A DNA stretch of 64,000 nt from Spirosoma aureum (GTDB taxonomy: Bacteria > Bacteroidota > Bacteroidia > Cytophagales > Spirosomataceae), in assembly GCF_011604685.1 (NCBI RefSeq), contig NZ_CP050063.1:6737001-6801000 (forward strand). Reading direction: 5' to 3'. Each line of letters starts with the position of its first letter. Position 1 is the stretch's first letter. Positions 1 through 9,132 of the stretch are shown piece after piece. The notes under the pieces were generated by a model. It made no database searches, was not told the DNA's origin, and was given only the letters and a program-made list of their open reading frames with translations. The translations under genes were made by a program, and so were the position numbers.

Positions 1-127
1 TTAAAACGTCGGGTAACGTGTAAGGCGGAACTTTCGATTCGTCGTAATTTGCCTGAAAACCATTTTGGGCGTGCCCCTTGATTAGTATAACGAAAAAAAA
101 GAAGGCTAAACTTTTTAAATATTGCAT
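1..127 (-). CDS. N-terminal fragment of a secreted esterase (CE15 glucuronoyl-esterase-like)
   Basis: Only the first 42 codons lie in the window; the gene continues past base 1. The visible protein starts with a hydrophobic signal peptide ending near HAQ, followed by a mature start containing YDESKVPPYTLPDVL. That motif resembles the start of Bacteroidota secreted alpha/beta hydrolases annotated as glucuronoyl esterase or acetylxylan esterase (CE15), which cleave ester links between lignin and glucuronoxylan. The family call rests on this short motif alone, recalled rather than searched. No catalytic residues are visible. Confidence 0.5.
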   Translation of the reverse strand, partial: MQYLKSLAFFFFVILIKGHAQNGFQANYDESKVPPYTLPDVL

Positions 128-714
128 GACGATGGATTAATGGTAAAAATTATTGACCCCTGAATACGTTTGTAAAGCCTGTCAGCCTACTTAATTATCA
201 TCCTTCACCGATCAGGCTGACAGAGCGGTTTAAAGCTTTGTCAAAGGCAAACTCGCGCATTTAGTTGGAGGCTTAACAGGTATTGGTCAGTGGATTGCGT
301 AACAAACTGACCACCTGTCCCTACATAATCTAAGATGATAATAATCAGAAAATTTACTCCATGAGATGGTCAGTTTTTGCAAAATAGCTGTCAGTTTCTA
401 CCAAAAGGAGAAGATTTATACCTCCCCAACATCCATTTTGTGGCGGAACATAAGAATCGCTACCGAAAACCGGGACCATGCCGTTTGGCAGGTCAAGATG
501 GCGTTGTAGTAGTAAATTAACTACTCAACCCACTTTCTGAAAACAAGAAACAGCAAGGCCGGCGAATGGTCCACGGCAATGTATTTCCCACAGAAAGTTG
601 AGCCATTGCCGTAATTGGCAACCGTAAAGCTGGCTCTTTTATGGCTTCATTACGACCGAAAATCTGTCGGCTGGACAGCAGGTATGCTGTCCGATATATG
701 TACGATACGCTGCA
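128..714. other. Intergenic region without a recognisable gene
   Basis: This is a 587-base gap between the divergently transcribed esterase fragment and the heparinase-like gene. I found no convincing reading frame. A 9-base inverted repeat (180-188 and 214-222, 25-base loop) is the only clear structure. Short frames between 420 and 660 have no recognisable family. The region probably holds promoters for both neighbours, but I could not place them. Confidence 0.5.
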
Positions 715-915
715 ATGAACAGACGGAATTTTGTAACACTCAGTGCTTCATCCCTTTGCCTGATTCCGGCACTGGGATTTAAGGGGATTATCCATAGAGT
801 TCCCGCCAAACCAGCCTGGTTACTTGACTGGATAAAAATCAACGATCAGCAATTAGCCAATTATAAACCGATAAAGGTTACAGACCCAGCTAGTAGGTAT
901 GTTGGGGGTATATGA
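715..915 (+). pseudogene. N-terminal part of frameshifted heparinase-like protein
   Basis: A 66-residue frame starts with a twin-arginine-like leader (MNRRNF followed by a hydrophobic stretch), and its stop overlaps the ATG of the next frame as ATGA. The leader belongs to the following protein, which has no signal peptide of its own. The break lies next to a run of five G at 904-908. One more G would join the frames so that it reads RYVGGYMNDMDMPNP without interruption. I read 715-2420 as one original gene split by a single-base indel, either a real mutation or a sequencing error. Translational coupling of two separate proteins is less likely because the fragment has no domain of its own. Confidence 0.6.
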
Positions 916-2420
916 ACGATATGGACATGCCGAATCCGCATTCTACGAGTGGGTTTATCATGCGGGCAAGCACTTTGATTGCCTGCCCGGAATCCGCTCA
1001 TTATCAATCCAGAGAGGTTCTAAAAGAGGTGGAAGATGCGGCTCGGGCTTTGCTTAAGATGCAGCATACCGATGGCACGATTGATTTGCTGGAAACCAAT
1101 TTCCATTCAACGCCCGACACCGCTTTCCTGCTGGAGAATATCATTCCGGCGTATAAATTTCTGAAGCAAGCCAATAGCAACGGTTCGGAAACAGCCATCG
1201 AATTACTAAAGACATTTTTGACAAAGGCGGGTGACGCCCTCAGTGTAGGAGGCATCCATACGCCCAACCACCGGTGGGTGGTATCGGCTGCACTGACAAA
1301 ATTAAACGAGGTGTTTCCTGATCCCCGGTACACCAAACGCATCGACCAATGGCTGAGCGAGCATATTGACCTGGACCCCGACGGCCAATTCAATGAAAAG
1401 AGCACCAATACCTATTCGCCCATCGTTGATCGATCGCTGATCATCATGGCCCGAGGCCTGAAAAAGCCGGAGCTATATGAACCGGTTCGCAAAAATCTGA
1501 TGATGACGCTTTACTACGTTCACCCGAACGGCGAGGTCGTGACGGAGGCTTCGAATCGACAGGACAAGGGCACCATCGGCACTATGGCCAGGTATTACTA
1601 CTGCTATCGCTACATGGCCCTGCTCGACAAAAACGGTGAAATGGCAGCCATATGTCGGTTAATTGAGAAGACTTGTCCCTCAGAGCAACTGGCGGGCTAT
1701 CTCGATTATTTCCTGGAAGACCCAGCACTCTGGAACGAACTACCCGCCAGCAAGCCCTTACCAACCAGCTACGCAAAAGCTTTTCCGTACTCAGGTGTCG
1801 TGCGTATCCGGCGAACGAACTGGGACACCACGCTCCTGTCGAACAATGCCAGCTGGCTCACCTTTCATAAAGGAAATGCGGTTTTACAAGGTATGCGAGT
1901 TGCGGCTTCCTTCTTCGGGAAAGGGCAGTTTCAAACCGAAAAAATTGAGCAGCAGGGCGATACGTGGGTTATGCAGAAATCGCTCGACAGCCCATATTAT
2001 CAGCCAATTTCTGCCGACAAGATCGACCCTGAGGGTGATTGGGACAAAATGCCAAGGACCGACCGCCAACTGAGTGAAGTCCAGAAGCTTGATACGACGG
2101 TAAAAGTTAAAGAGGCAACCAATGGGCTCCAGATAGCTATTGACATTACAGGTACGGAAGGTGTACCTGTAGCTTTTGAACTCATCTTTCGGGCGGGTGG
2201 TACGTTGGCGGGTGTGATCAAACACCCGAAGAAAGACAATGCTTACCTTTTATCGGGTGAATCGGGCTCATATACAGTTGGTTCCGATACTATCAATTTT
2301 GGGCCAGGGAAAGCCGAACACAAAGGTGTGCAGTTGCGGGGAGCGCTTCCGGCAATGGATACGCCAACCGTTTATCTAACCGGGTTTACACCGTTTCACC
2401 ATATACTTAATCTTTCGTAA
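912..2420 (+). CDS. Heparinase II/III-like alpha-toroid protein (body of frameshifted gene)
   Basis: This 502-residue frame carries the folded body. The first ~260 residues look helical and alpha/alpha-toroid-like, with the stretch DGTIDLLETNFHSTPDTAF and a Tyr-rich segment (ARYYYCYRYM). The remaining ~240 residues look beta-rich, as in the C-terminal half of polysaccharide lyase families with a heparinase-like architecture. Such proteins are usually exported, and the export signal here sits in the frame at 715-915, one base out of register. The substrate is unknown and I cannot assign catalytic residues. Nearby esterase coding suggests polysaccharide breakdown, which is inference. If the frameshift is real, this product would stay in the cytoplasm or not be made. 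Confidence 0.6.
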   Translation: MNDMDMPNPHSTSGFIMRASTLIACPESAHYQSREVLKEVEDAARALLKMQHTDGTIDLLETNFHSTPDTAFLLENIIPAYKFLKQANSNGSETAIELLKTFLTKAGDALSVGGIHTPNHRWVVSAALTKLNEVFPDPRYTKRIDQWLSEHIDLDPDGQFNEKSTNTYSPIVDRSLIIMARGLKKPELYEPVRKNLMMTLYYVHPNGEVVTEASNRQDKGTIGTMARYYYCYRYMALLDKNGEMAAICRLIEKTCPSEQLAGYLDYFLEDPALWNELPASKPLPTSYAKAFPYSGVVRIRRTNWDTTLLSNNASWLTFHKGNAVLQGMRVAASFFGKGQFQTEKIEQQGDTWVMQKSLDSPYYQPISADKIDPEGDWDKMPRTDRQLSEVQKLDTTVKVKEATNGLQIAIDITGTEGVPVAFELIFRAGGTLAGVIKHPKKDNAYLLSGESGSYTVGSDTINFGPGKAEHKGVQLRGALPAMDTPTVYLTGFTPFHHILNLS

Positions 2421-2576
2421 CCACTGGTCTATTGGTCAAACTTATATTCAACATCCTTCCCGTATTAGTCATAATCGGGAAAGCAGTAGCTATTTGCTTT
2501 GGCAGAAAACGTCCTCCCCGCTCTGATCAATATCGTTTCGCATTAAGTCACAGTTGACTTACAAAATTTAATCTGC

Positions 2577-2828
2577 TTAACTGGTTAGTCTGCCTAGCTG
2601 ACGAAGTAGCTCATCATGGTGGGCAGTGATCGTTTCATACTGCTGGCGCTCCGCAACGAGTCGATCTGTCATATCAATAATTAAGCGACTTCCGGCTTCC
2701 AGATCAGAGAGCTGACTATAACTAAATAAAAGGCTCTTGTAAGCCTGGATAGCCTGGCGGCTACGAGCGATGTCGGCTTCGAGTAGTTGTAGTTGCTGAT
2801 TAAGTTGCTGTCGTTGTGGCATGGTCAT
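2577..2828 (-). CDS. Small coiled-coil hypothetical protein
   Basis: This 83-residue protein is rich in Gln, Leu and charged residues (QQLNQQLQLLEADIARS near the start). It is predicted helical and probably coiled-coil over most of its length, with no signal peptide or membrane segment. A second in-frame ATG two codons in is an equally good start. It precedes no obvious partner; the next minus-strand gene upstream is another unknown at 2981-3328. I do not recognise a family. It is called a gene because the composition is protein-like and no better frame occupies the region. Confidence 0.5.
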   Translation of the reverse strand: MTMPQRQQLNQQLQLLEADIARSRQAIQAYKSLLFSYSQLSDLEAGSRLIIDMTDRLVAERQQYETITAHHDELLRQLGRLTS

Positions 2829-2980
2829 CGTGTGGTTGAAAATTTCGGTTACTACCAGCGTAATTCTATTTCTTCATAAAGAACCAGTCTTCTCATTGCA
2901 AGCCATTTATACTGAGTAGGACTTCGCCAGAATGAGCCCATCAGAAGCCGTGCACCAAACCTGAATAGGGCATTGTCGGC

Positions 2981-3328
2981 TCAGCTCTCTATAGCCTGTA
3001 ATACTTCCTTAAATTCAGACAACGGGAGGGGTTGTCGTATCGCCTTACTGGCCTGTTGCCCCACCCAGGTAAAGGTGACCAGATAGTATGATTCGCCATA
3101 GAGTTGAGGTCTTGTTGACTCAGGATAATGTTCAATCAACAGCAGCCGTTGGGGCATCAGCTGGTACTGCTTCACGAGTTCGGTAGCCATCAATTCAGAT
3201 GTTGTTGTAATACTGATTCTTTTCTGCGTCTCGGTTGCGATCACGATTTGCAACTCGCGGTCAATTCGAATCAGGCAGGTGCTGGCCATTCGACTGGGTG
3301 TCTGAAAGATAAAGATAGCTTCCTCCAT
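2981..3328 (-). CDS. Hypothetical protein, 115 residues
   Basis: This is a soluble-looking protein with alternating hydrophobic strands (CLIRIDRELQIVIATETQKRISITTTS) followed by a helical end, suggesting a small alpha/beta fold. It has no signal peptide, Cys pair or nucleotide-binding motif. It lies 152 bases upstream of the small coiled-coil gene on the same strand, so the two may be co-transcribed. I do not recognise the family. Clean start, sensible composition and lack of competing frames support it as a real gene. Confidence 0.5.
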   Translation of the reverse strand: MEEAIFIFQTPSRMASTCLIRIDRELQIVIATETQKRISITTTSELMATELVKQYQLMPQRLLLIEHYPESTRPQLYGESYYLVTFTWVGQQASKAIRQPLPLSEFKEVLQAIES

Positions 3329-3801
3329 GAATTAAGCCGGCAATACAGTTGATCTTCTGAAATTGACGGGCATTTGCCTGTACATAGTTTCGCCTGGGCC
3401 TGGGTAAGGCTCAACAAAATAGCCACCTGCCATCGACAAATGGCTATTTACACCCGCATCTGGATCAGCGATGAATTCCCAGCTGACAAACATGGCAATG
3501 AGATTGATTTAAGTAGGCTGGTATCCGGTGGTAGTCAAACGGATCAGGGCAAACTTCGACATATTCCCGGAAAGGATTGGCCTGGAATCGATTAGAAAAA
3601 CCTTAGAAATTGTCGGCGGTGTTTTATTGCGATTGTCATCCCGCCAGAAATGTTGCTTAACGCTTTGTTCCAGGGGCTCAGATGATGCTATACGAACCAG
3701 TATGTACCGATAAAAAGGTTTGGTAACCCTACAATCAGATTCTTTATCGATTCTTAACCGATTGTTTTTCCCACGGTTTCGTTCCTGTTAGCCTTTTTCC
3801 T
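3329..3801. other. Intergenic region without a recognisable gene
   Basis: This 473-base gap lies between divergent genes. Two short plus-strand frames (3374-3595 and 3528-3713) overlap each other and match nothing I recognise. The last 80 bases before 3802 presumably hold the promoter of the DUF72 gene. No hairpin, repeat or RNA gene was seen. Confidence 0.45.
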
Positions 3802-4530
3802 ATGAGCATCCACATTGGCACTTCCGGCTGGAGTTACGATCATTGGCAAGGGGTTTTATACCCCTACCCCACCCCTGTCCATCAGCGGCTGGGCTACTAC
3901 GTCCAACAATTCCAGACCGTCGAACTCAACAGCAGCTTCTACCGATGGCCTAAACAGGCCACCTTCACCAACTGGTATGAACGCTTACCTGCCGATTTCC
4001 GCCTGTCGGTCAAGGCTCCCCGAGGACTCACGCATGCCAAAAAGCTCTATGCACCCGAAATCTGGATGGAACGAATCAAAGCTTGCTGGCACCAGCTCCA
4101 CCAAAAAAGAGCCGTTCTGCTGGTCCAGCTGGCCCCTCAACAGGAGTATGATTATGACCGATTGGCTTATTTCTTAGCCCAGATTCCGAACTGGATGCGG
4201 GTAACGCTTGAACTTAGGCACCCCAGCTGGCATACCGAAGCTATCTTTCGTCTACTGGAAGCACACCAGGTCGCTTATTGTATCATGAGTGGCGCTCACT
4301 TGCCCTGCATCCTGCGGACTACAGCAGATTTTGTGTATGTACGCTTGCATGGTCCAGACTTCCAGTATCTGTATGGAGGTAGCTATTCTGATGCAGATTT
4401 GGGTTGGTGGGCAGACCGAATCCGGGAATGGGCGACAATGGGTAAAGACGTGTATGTGTACTTTAACAACGATGGAGCAGGCCATGCCGTGCGTAATGCA
4501 CAACGCTTACAGCAGTTGTTAACCAGCTAA
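3802..4530 (+). CDS. DUF72 (YecE-like) TIM-barrel protein
   Basis: This 242-residue protein opens with IGTSGWSYDHWQGVLYP and continues with VELNSSFYRWP, both hallmarks of the DUF72/YecE family, a TIM-barrel group of unproven enzymatic function. Further family features are FRLSVKAPRGLTHAKKL in the middle, TLELRHPSWH, and a C-terminal DVYVYFNNDGAGHAVRNA. Its length is normal for the family, and start and stop are clean. It stands alone, with unknown genes upstream on the other strand and the response regulator convergent downstream. The family assignment is firm; the biochemical role is not known. Confidence 0.88.
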   Translation: MSIHIGTSGWSYDHWQGVLYPYPTPVHQRLGYYVQQFQTVELNSSFYRWPKQATFTNWYERLPADFRLSVKAPRGLTHAKKLYAPEIWMERIKACWHQLHQKRAVLLVQLAPQQEYDYDRLAYFLAQIPNWMRVTLELRHPSWHTEAIFRLLEAHQVAYCIMSGAHLPCILRTTADFVYVRLHGPDFQYLYGGSYSDADLGWWADRIREWATMGKDVYVYFNNDGAGHAVRNAQRLQQLLTS

Positions 4531-4602
4531 CTTTTTAAGGGATACTGTCGGTTATCAACAGGCAATTACACCATCTCAAACCAATAGCCACGAATTGATC
4601 GA

Positions 4603-4619
4603 TGATCCACGGTGGATCA
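4603..4619. repeat. Short palindrome after the DUF72 gene
   Basis: TGATCCAC and GTGGATCA are perfect inverted arms around a single central G. It lies in the 220-base convergent gap between the DUF72 gene and the response regulator. No T run follows, so it is not a typical terminator. It could be a dimeric-protein binding site or chance. Confidence 0.3.
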
Positions 4620-4751
4620 GCCAGACTATTGGACTTAAGTAGCAGAGAGGTAGCACCAGCTTCCTGGCACTGTCTGATCATATCAGTGACCAGCGACCGA
4701 CCAATTGATACTGGGAATCGCCTTCAGAAGAGAGTGCGCTTTCAGGGAAGT

Positions 4752-5159
4752 TCATTGATGAAGCTCCCACTGCTGAGCCAGTTGGCCAAACAGGACCAAC
4801 AGCAGGTCCATGGAAGGCGGCTTGGTCAAAAAACCGTTGGCCCCCAGCCTGCCCGCCCGCTCCTGATCGTCATAGCTCGACGAAGTAGTCAAAACAACGA
4901 CCGGTATTTCCCGATAGACAGCATCCGCCCGCAGTTGTTCCAGAGCCTCAAATCCATTCACCCGTGGCATGTTCAAGTCCAGAATAATCAGGTTAGGTAA
5001 CGTAACGCTTTGCCGGAGGGCAGGCAACAACTCCTCTCCATCACTCAACAGTTTGATGGCTATTGATGGATTTACTCGCTGAAGGGCAATCTCGAAGAGG
5101 TATTGGTCGTCCGTATCGTCATCGACAATCCAAACGTGAGCAGGGTTAATACTGGACAT
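4752..5159 (-). CDS. Single-domain response regulator (Rcp1/CheY-like)
   Basis: The protein is 135 residues and made only of a receiver domain. Counted from the ATG at 5159, the acidic pocket is the DDD at about 13-15, the phosphoacceptor Asp is D61 in LIILDLNMP, the switch Thr is T91, and the conserved Lys is K113 in FLTKPP. There is no output domain, so it most likely passes phosphate on or acts through protein contacts, as in cyanobacterial Rcp1-type regulators. A longer frame from a TTG at 5189 adds ten residues with no conserved content, so the ATG is preferred. It sits 259 bases downstream of the multi-PAS histidine kinase on the same strand, the natural partner. Confidence 0.88.
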   Translation of the reverse strand: MSSINPAHVWIVDDDTDDQYLFEIALQRVNPSIAIKLLSDGEELLPALRQSVTLPNLIILDLNMPRVNGFEALEQLRADAVYREIPVVVLTTSSSYDDQERAGRLGANGFLTKPPSMDLLLVLFGQLAQQWELHQ

Positions 5160-5418
5160 TCGTGGCGATAAGGGATGGGATGTAGGCAATCAATCGCTCA
5201 GGATACTATGCGTAAACATATCAAAAAAATCCCTCCACTTCCTTATAAAACGTAAAATTTGCCCCAAAATCTATTGCCATGAATGTGTAAGCGCTTGAGC
5301 AATGGAGGCTATCTGAGCGGCCAAACTAGTGATTTCTTTGCAAATTGTCGGTCTGATTTCCTCAGTCACCGGGGACTGGTACCTTATTACCCGGTAACGG
5401 GTCATCCATCAAACGATT

Positions 5419-8400
5419 CTAAACGGGAAAGTATATCCTAAACGTGGCGCCCTGACCTGGTTGACTACTGGCGGTAATGGCTCCGCCATGATTAGCCACC
5501 ACCTTTTCACAGATAGCCAGACCAATACCCGTACCGGCAAATTCGCTTTTGCCATGCAACCGCTGGAACACTTGAAAGATGCGATCCAGATATTTTTCAT
5601 CGAACCCAATTCCATTGTCCACTACATCAATCCGGTAGTAGTTTTTGGCCATTCGTGCTGGCTTTACTGAAGGTGGTAACTCACTCGCCTGTAGGGTATG
5701 GGCGGTGATTTGAATCACCGGGTTAACCGATGGCCGACGAAACTTGAGGGCATTACCTAGTAGATTCTGGAATAACTGGTTCAGCTGTGACGAATCTCCC
5801 TCAATGGTAGGTAATGGCTCCACATTAACCTCCGCTTTCGTTTCCGCAATCGTCAGTTCCAAGGTAGTCAACACCTGCTCAATAATCCCATTGAGTGGTA
5901 CAGCTACGCTGGTGTTACCCTGCATGGAAATGCGTGAAAAATTTAATAGGTCCCGGATCAATGTAGCCATTCGGCTGGCCGCCGACTGCATTCGCTCAAT
6001 ATAAACCAACTCATCCCCCGATAATGAAGTCTGTCTCATTTTGAGTAAATCGCCGAACTGCTGAATCTTACGAAGCGGCTCCTGCAAGTCGTGAGAGGCT
6101 ACGTAAGCAAACTGCTGGAGGTTAGCATTGGATCGATTCAGTTGTTGGACCGTTTCTTCCAATTCTTCATTGATGGCTGAATATTGCTCATTGCTAGCTG
6201 CCAATTCCTCATTGCTAGCCGCTAATTCCTCATTGGCGGCCTCCAGTTCTTCGGTGCGGAGCTGCACTTCGGTTTCGAGGGCCAGCTGAAGCTCCCGCTG
6301 GAGGGTAATATCCTGAGCGGTGCCATTCAACCGAATGGCTTTACCGGTGGCATCAAATACAGCCTTACCGTGCGTATGCAGGATACGTTTCTGGCCCGTT
6401 CTGGGATGAATGACGGTATAGATTTCATTGTAGACTCCGTCAGATTCAGGATTTAAGGCCCAGGCTAATGCCGATTCCACCCGCTGTTGATCTTCAGGCT
6501 GAAGGATCGGAATCATTTCCTGATAGTCCTTTCCTTGTGGGTCATACCCAAACCACTCGATTAAGCGGTCAGAGTAAGTAAGCCTGTTGGTGGTTACATC
6601 AATACTCCAGGTGCCCAGCTGCGCCAGTTCGATCGCCCCACGCAGGCCTGCCTCCGCTTCTTCCAGCTTTTGGCGAGCCAGTACCTGTTCGGTTACATCG
6701 ATAACCGTACAGATGACCCCATAGACTTTACCTGTATGGTCAAACAACGGTTTGTAGTTATAATCGTAATAGCCCCCATTGGAAACGCCCTGTCTGATCA
6801 ATTCAATGGACTCTGCCAATGCCACATGGATCTCGCCGGTAGCCAGTACCCGCTGGTATTGGTCAAAAAGTTGTGTTCGTTTCAATTCGGGTATGGTTTC
6901 CATGACTGGCTTTCCAATGATCGAAGCATCACGTCCAAAGATGGCGAGCATTTTTTCATTGGCTTCGCGCAGGATCATTTCCGGTCCTACATACACCAGT
7001 TTCGCGACGGGTGAATTGTAGAAGACGGTGCGCGAAAACCGCTCACTATCTTCCAGAGCCTGTCGGGCCAGTACCTGTTCGGTCACATCGACCGCCATAT
7101 TCAGAATCGCATACACCTGCCCCTGCTCATCAACAATTGGCTGGTAGGTGAAATTAAAGTAAAACGTACGCAGCTCACCATCGATAACGAGATCACAGCG
7201 ATCTGCCATCGCTTGATAAGCCTGCCCCGTGGTGTATACCTGATCCAGAATTTGAAGGAAGGGCTGATCGGCCAATTCAGGCAAGATGCTGGCTAAGGGT
7301 TTGCCAAATACATCCGGGCCTTTTCCCCAAAACCGGAGCATCGGTTCATTGGCCAGCTCGATAAGTAGATTCCGACCCACAAACAAGCCGGTGGCCACGG
7401 GTGCCTGCTCGATCAGGGAACGAAACCGGGCTTCCCGATCGGCTATTTTCTGGCGACTTCGCACCTGCTGGGTGACATCGGTAGCTACTACCAAAATACC
7501 GGTAAAACGCTCATCGGCTTCTCGAAGCGGCTGGTAGGCCAGATCGACATAAATAGTTTCCAGCTGATCATTGCGGACAATATCGGCCGCTACCTCCGGG
7601 GCAATAAACGGAACACCCGTTTCCAGCACACTTCTGAGTAGCTGGTCAAAGCCCTGACCGCCAAGTTCGGGTAAAGCCTCCAGTAGCGGTTTGCCAACGA
7701 TCTGATCAAGTCGACGACCTACTAATTGCCCATAAAAGGGATTTGCCATGCGGAAGGTCAGATCTGGATCACTGATGATGGCAATCGCCACGGGTGATTG
7801 CTCAAAATAGGCCAACACCTGACGTTGACTTTCAGACAATCGTTGATGGGCAATGACCTGTTGAGTGGTTTCCTGACAGATGACCTGTACACCGGCGACC
7901 TTACCTGTTTCATCGCGAACTGGCCCGTAACTAAAGGTCCAGTATACATCCTCCAATCGACCATTTCGGTAAATCGGGATGAGTTGATCTTCGCTCCAGG
8001 TCGATTCACCACCGGCCATCACCTGATCGATCAGGGGCTTAATGGTAGGCCAGATTTCAGGCCAGCAGTCTTGTCCACGCTGTCCGAGAGCGGTTGGGTG
8101 TTTACCTTCATTACCCAGGCTAGGCCGATAGGCGTCATTGTAAAATTGAATCAGCTCAGGTCCCCACCATAAAAACATGGGAAATTTTGACGAGAGTAAG
8201 GTGCTAACGGTTGTCCGCAGGCTTTGGGGCCATTGATCAGGCGTACCAACGACCGTTTTCGACCAGTCATGATTGCGCGTGAGTTCTCCCATCTCACCTC
8301 CACCGGCCAAAAAAAGATAGTTATTACTGAAGTCGGCTGGTTTCAAGGCAGAAAAGTAGGCTAGTTCGTGTGCCAGGCTATCCTCTCCAGAGATGCCATA

Positions 8401-8433
8401 GCTTACACAGGTGGTTAGAAACTGATCGATCAA
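5419..8433 (-). CDS. Multi-PAS sensor histidine kinase
   Basis: This protein of up to 1004 residues has about five consecutive PAS/PAC units (roughly 45-195, 200-325, 330-455, 460-585, 590-715). A coiled-coil follows with near-repeats of EELAASNEELAASNEQ (about 720-770). Next come HisKA with the phospho-accepting H781 in VASHDLQEPLRKI, and a HATPase domain with N894 (N box), DNGIGFD and GTGIGLAI. No transmembrane segment is seen, so it senses in the cytoplasm. The first PAS has the FPMFLWWGPELIQFYNDAYRP signature common in such kinases. The start is uncertain: 8433 is a TTG, a second TTG lies at residue 30, and the first ATG (residue 48) would cut into the conserved GGGEMGEL. The TATCTTTG box over the first TTG favours the start at residue 30. 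Confidence 0.87.
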   Translation of the reverse strand: MIDQFLTTCVSYGISGEDSLAHELAYFSALKPADFSNNYLFLAGGGEMGELTRNHDWSKTVVGTPDQWPQSLRTTVSTLLSSKFPMFLWWGPELIQFYNDAYRPSLGNEGKHPTALGQRGQDCWPEIWPTIKPLIDQVMAGGESTWSEDQLIPIYRNGRLEDVYWTFSYGPVRDETGKVAGVQVICQETTQQVIAHQRLSESQRQVLAYFEQSPVAIAIISDPDLTFRMANPFYGQLVGRRLDQIVGKPLLEALPELGGQGFDQLLRSVLETGVPFIAPEVAADIVRNDQLETIYVDLAYQPLREADERFTGILVVATDVTQQVRSRQKIADREARFRSLIEQAPVATGLFVGRNLLIELANEPMLRFWGKGPDVFGKPLASILPELADQPFLQILDQVYTTGQAYQAMADRCDLVIDGELRTFYFNFTYQPIVDEQGQVYAILNMAVDVTEQVLARQALEDSERFSRTVFYNSPVAKLVYVGPEMILREANEKMLAIFGRDASIIGKPVMETIPELKRTQLFDQYQRVLATGEIHVALAESIELIRQGVSNGGYYDYNYKPLFDHTGKVYGVICTVIDVTEQVLARQKLEEAEAGLRGAIELAQLGTWSIDVTTNRLTYSDRLIEWFGYDPQGKDYQEMIPILQPEDQQRVESALAWALNPESDGVYNEIYTVIHPRTGQKRILHTHGKAVFDATGKAIRLNGTAQDITLQRELQLALETEVQLRTEELEAANEELAASNEELAASNEQYSAINEELEETVQQLNRSNANLQQFAYVASHDLQEPLRKIQQFGDLLKMRQTSLSGDELVYIERMQSAASRMATLIRDLLNFSRISMQGNTSVAVPLNGIIEQVLTTLELTIAETKAEVNVEPLPTIEGDSSQLNQLFQNLLGNALKFRRPSVNPVIQITAHTLQASELPPSVKPARMAKNYYRIDVVDNGIGFDEKYLDRIFQVFQRLHGKSEFAGTGIGLAICEKVVANHGGAITASSQPGQGATFRIYFPV

Positions 8434-8438
8434 AGATA
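8431..8438 (-). promoter_or_regulatory. Putative -7 promoter box of the histidine kinase gene
   Basis: On the minus strand this reads TATCTTTG, matching the Bacteroidota -7 consensus TAnnTTTG. It overlaps the most upstream possible TTG start, so transcription from it would need a start further in, such as the TTG at 8346. I did not find a convincing -33 element. Confidence 0.35.
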
Positions 8439-8788
8439 GGGCATGTGGCTAAAACATAGTAGACCAGTAAAATAAGAAAATGTTTATGCAGCGCCGTTGT
8501 AAGTTCCGGCTATAAACCATTATTCAACGCACAAAACACTGCTCCACAAATTCAGGTCTTTGGCTTCGAGCCATGCCACTCGACCAAACCAATAGAATAG
8601 TACAGAAATTATTGAGATAACGCGTCCTTCTTAGGTCTTTCGCTCAGTGTTGTGCAACCCAAACGGGAAGCGAAAGCGCTTAATCAAACGACCGAGTAAA
8701 TGGAAAAAAGTGAAAAATAAGGCCCTTCCTGTTTCAGGGTGTACAATAAACCAGTCAAATCGGCGTTTTTGATCTGTTACGTTTCTTC

Positions 8789-8819
8789 AGCCCCACTGGT
8801 TCAACAGATGGGGCTTTTT
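8789..8819 (+). terminator. Rho-independent-type hairpin without an upstream gene
   Basis: AGCCCCA (8789-8795) pairs with TGGGGCT (8809-8815) around a 13-base loop, followed by a run of T. This is a good intrinsic-terminator shape on the plus strand. There is no plus-strand gene in the preceding 350 bases, so it may end a small RNA. Confidence 0.5.
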
Positions 8820-8999
8820 CATTTCCTGATTCGCTCAACGACGCGATCATGTAAATCGTGTCTAATTCATCAGCCCCACAATACGATCAGAGACAGCAGG
8901 TGCTTGCCAGTAATCATTCTGTGCCAATCCTCAGACGAGACGTATGATCTGTTTCGACCGGAGGAAGGCAACCCGTGCAACAGCTATAACCTCCTCGCT

Positions 9000-9023
9000 G
9001 TGTCGGTTTGAAGAAACCGACAC
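9000..9023. repeat. Perfect 10-bp hairpin with GAAG loop
   Basis: GTGTCGGTTT (9000-9009) and AAACCGACAC (9014-9023) form a perfect stem around four bases. No T run follows. It lies 110 bases upstream of the sigma-factor gene and could be a regulatory site or a copy of a dispersed genomic hairpin. Confidence 0.4.
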
Positions 9024-9132
9024 CATATCGTTAACAAAGCCATACCTATCGATTCCTTTATTGACGAATTTACCAATCAACAATTTGCCTGTTTAAACTG
9101 CCACCATTTGAAAAAAAAGCATCATTGTCACT

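Larger units (their letters stand above)
8434..9132. other. Intergenic region with two hairpins
   Basis: This 699-base divergent gap lies between the histidine kinase and the sigma-factor gene. It holds a U-tailed hairpin (8789-8819) with no gene in front of it, and a tight 10-base-pair stem with a GAAG loop at 9000-9023. The short frame at 8739-9011 is not convincing. A small RNA ending at the first hairpin is possible. Confidence 0.45.

Noticed and set aside
3374..3595. Short frame with LVSGGSQTDQGKL, faintly like a molybdenum-carrier motif
   Set aside because: Only one short stretch resembles the motif and it is not spaced correctly; no neighbouring remains of such a gene.
8739..9011. 90-residue plus-strand frame
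   Set aside because: It runs through a terminator hairpin and into a second hairpin and has no family resemblance.
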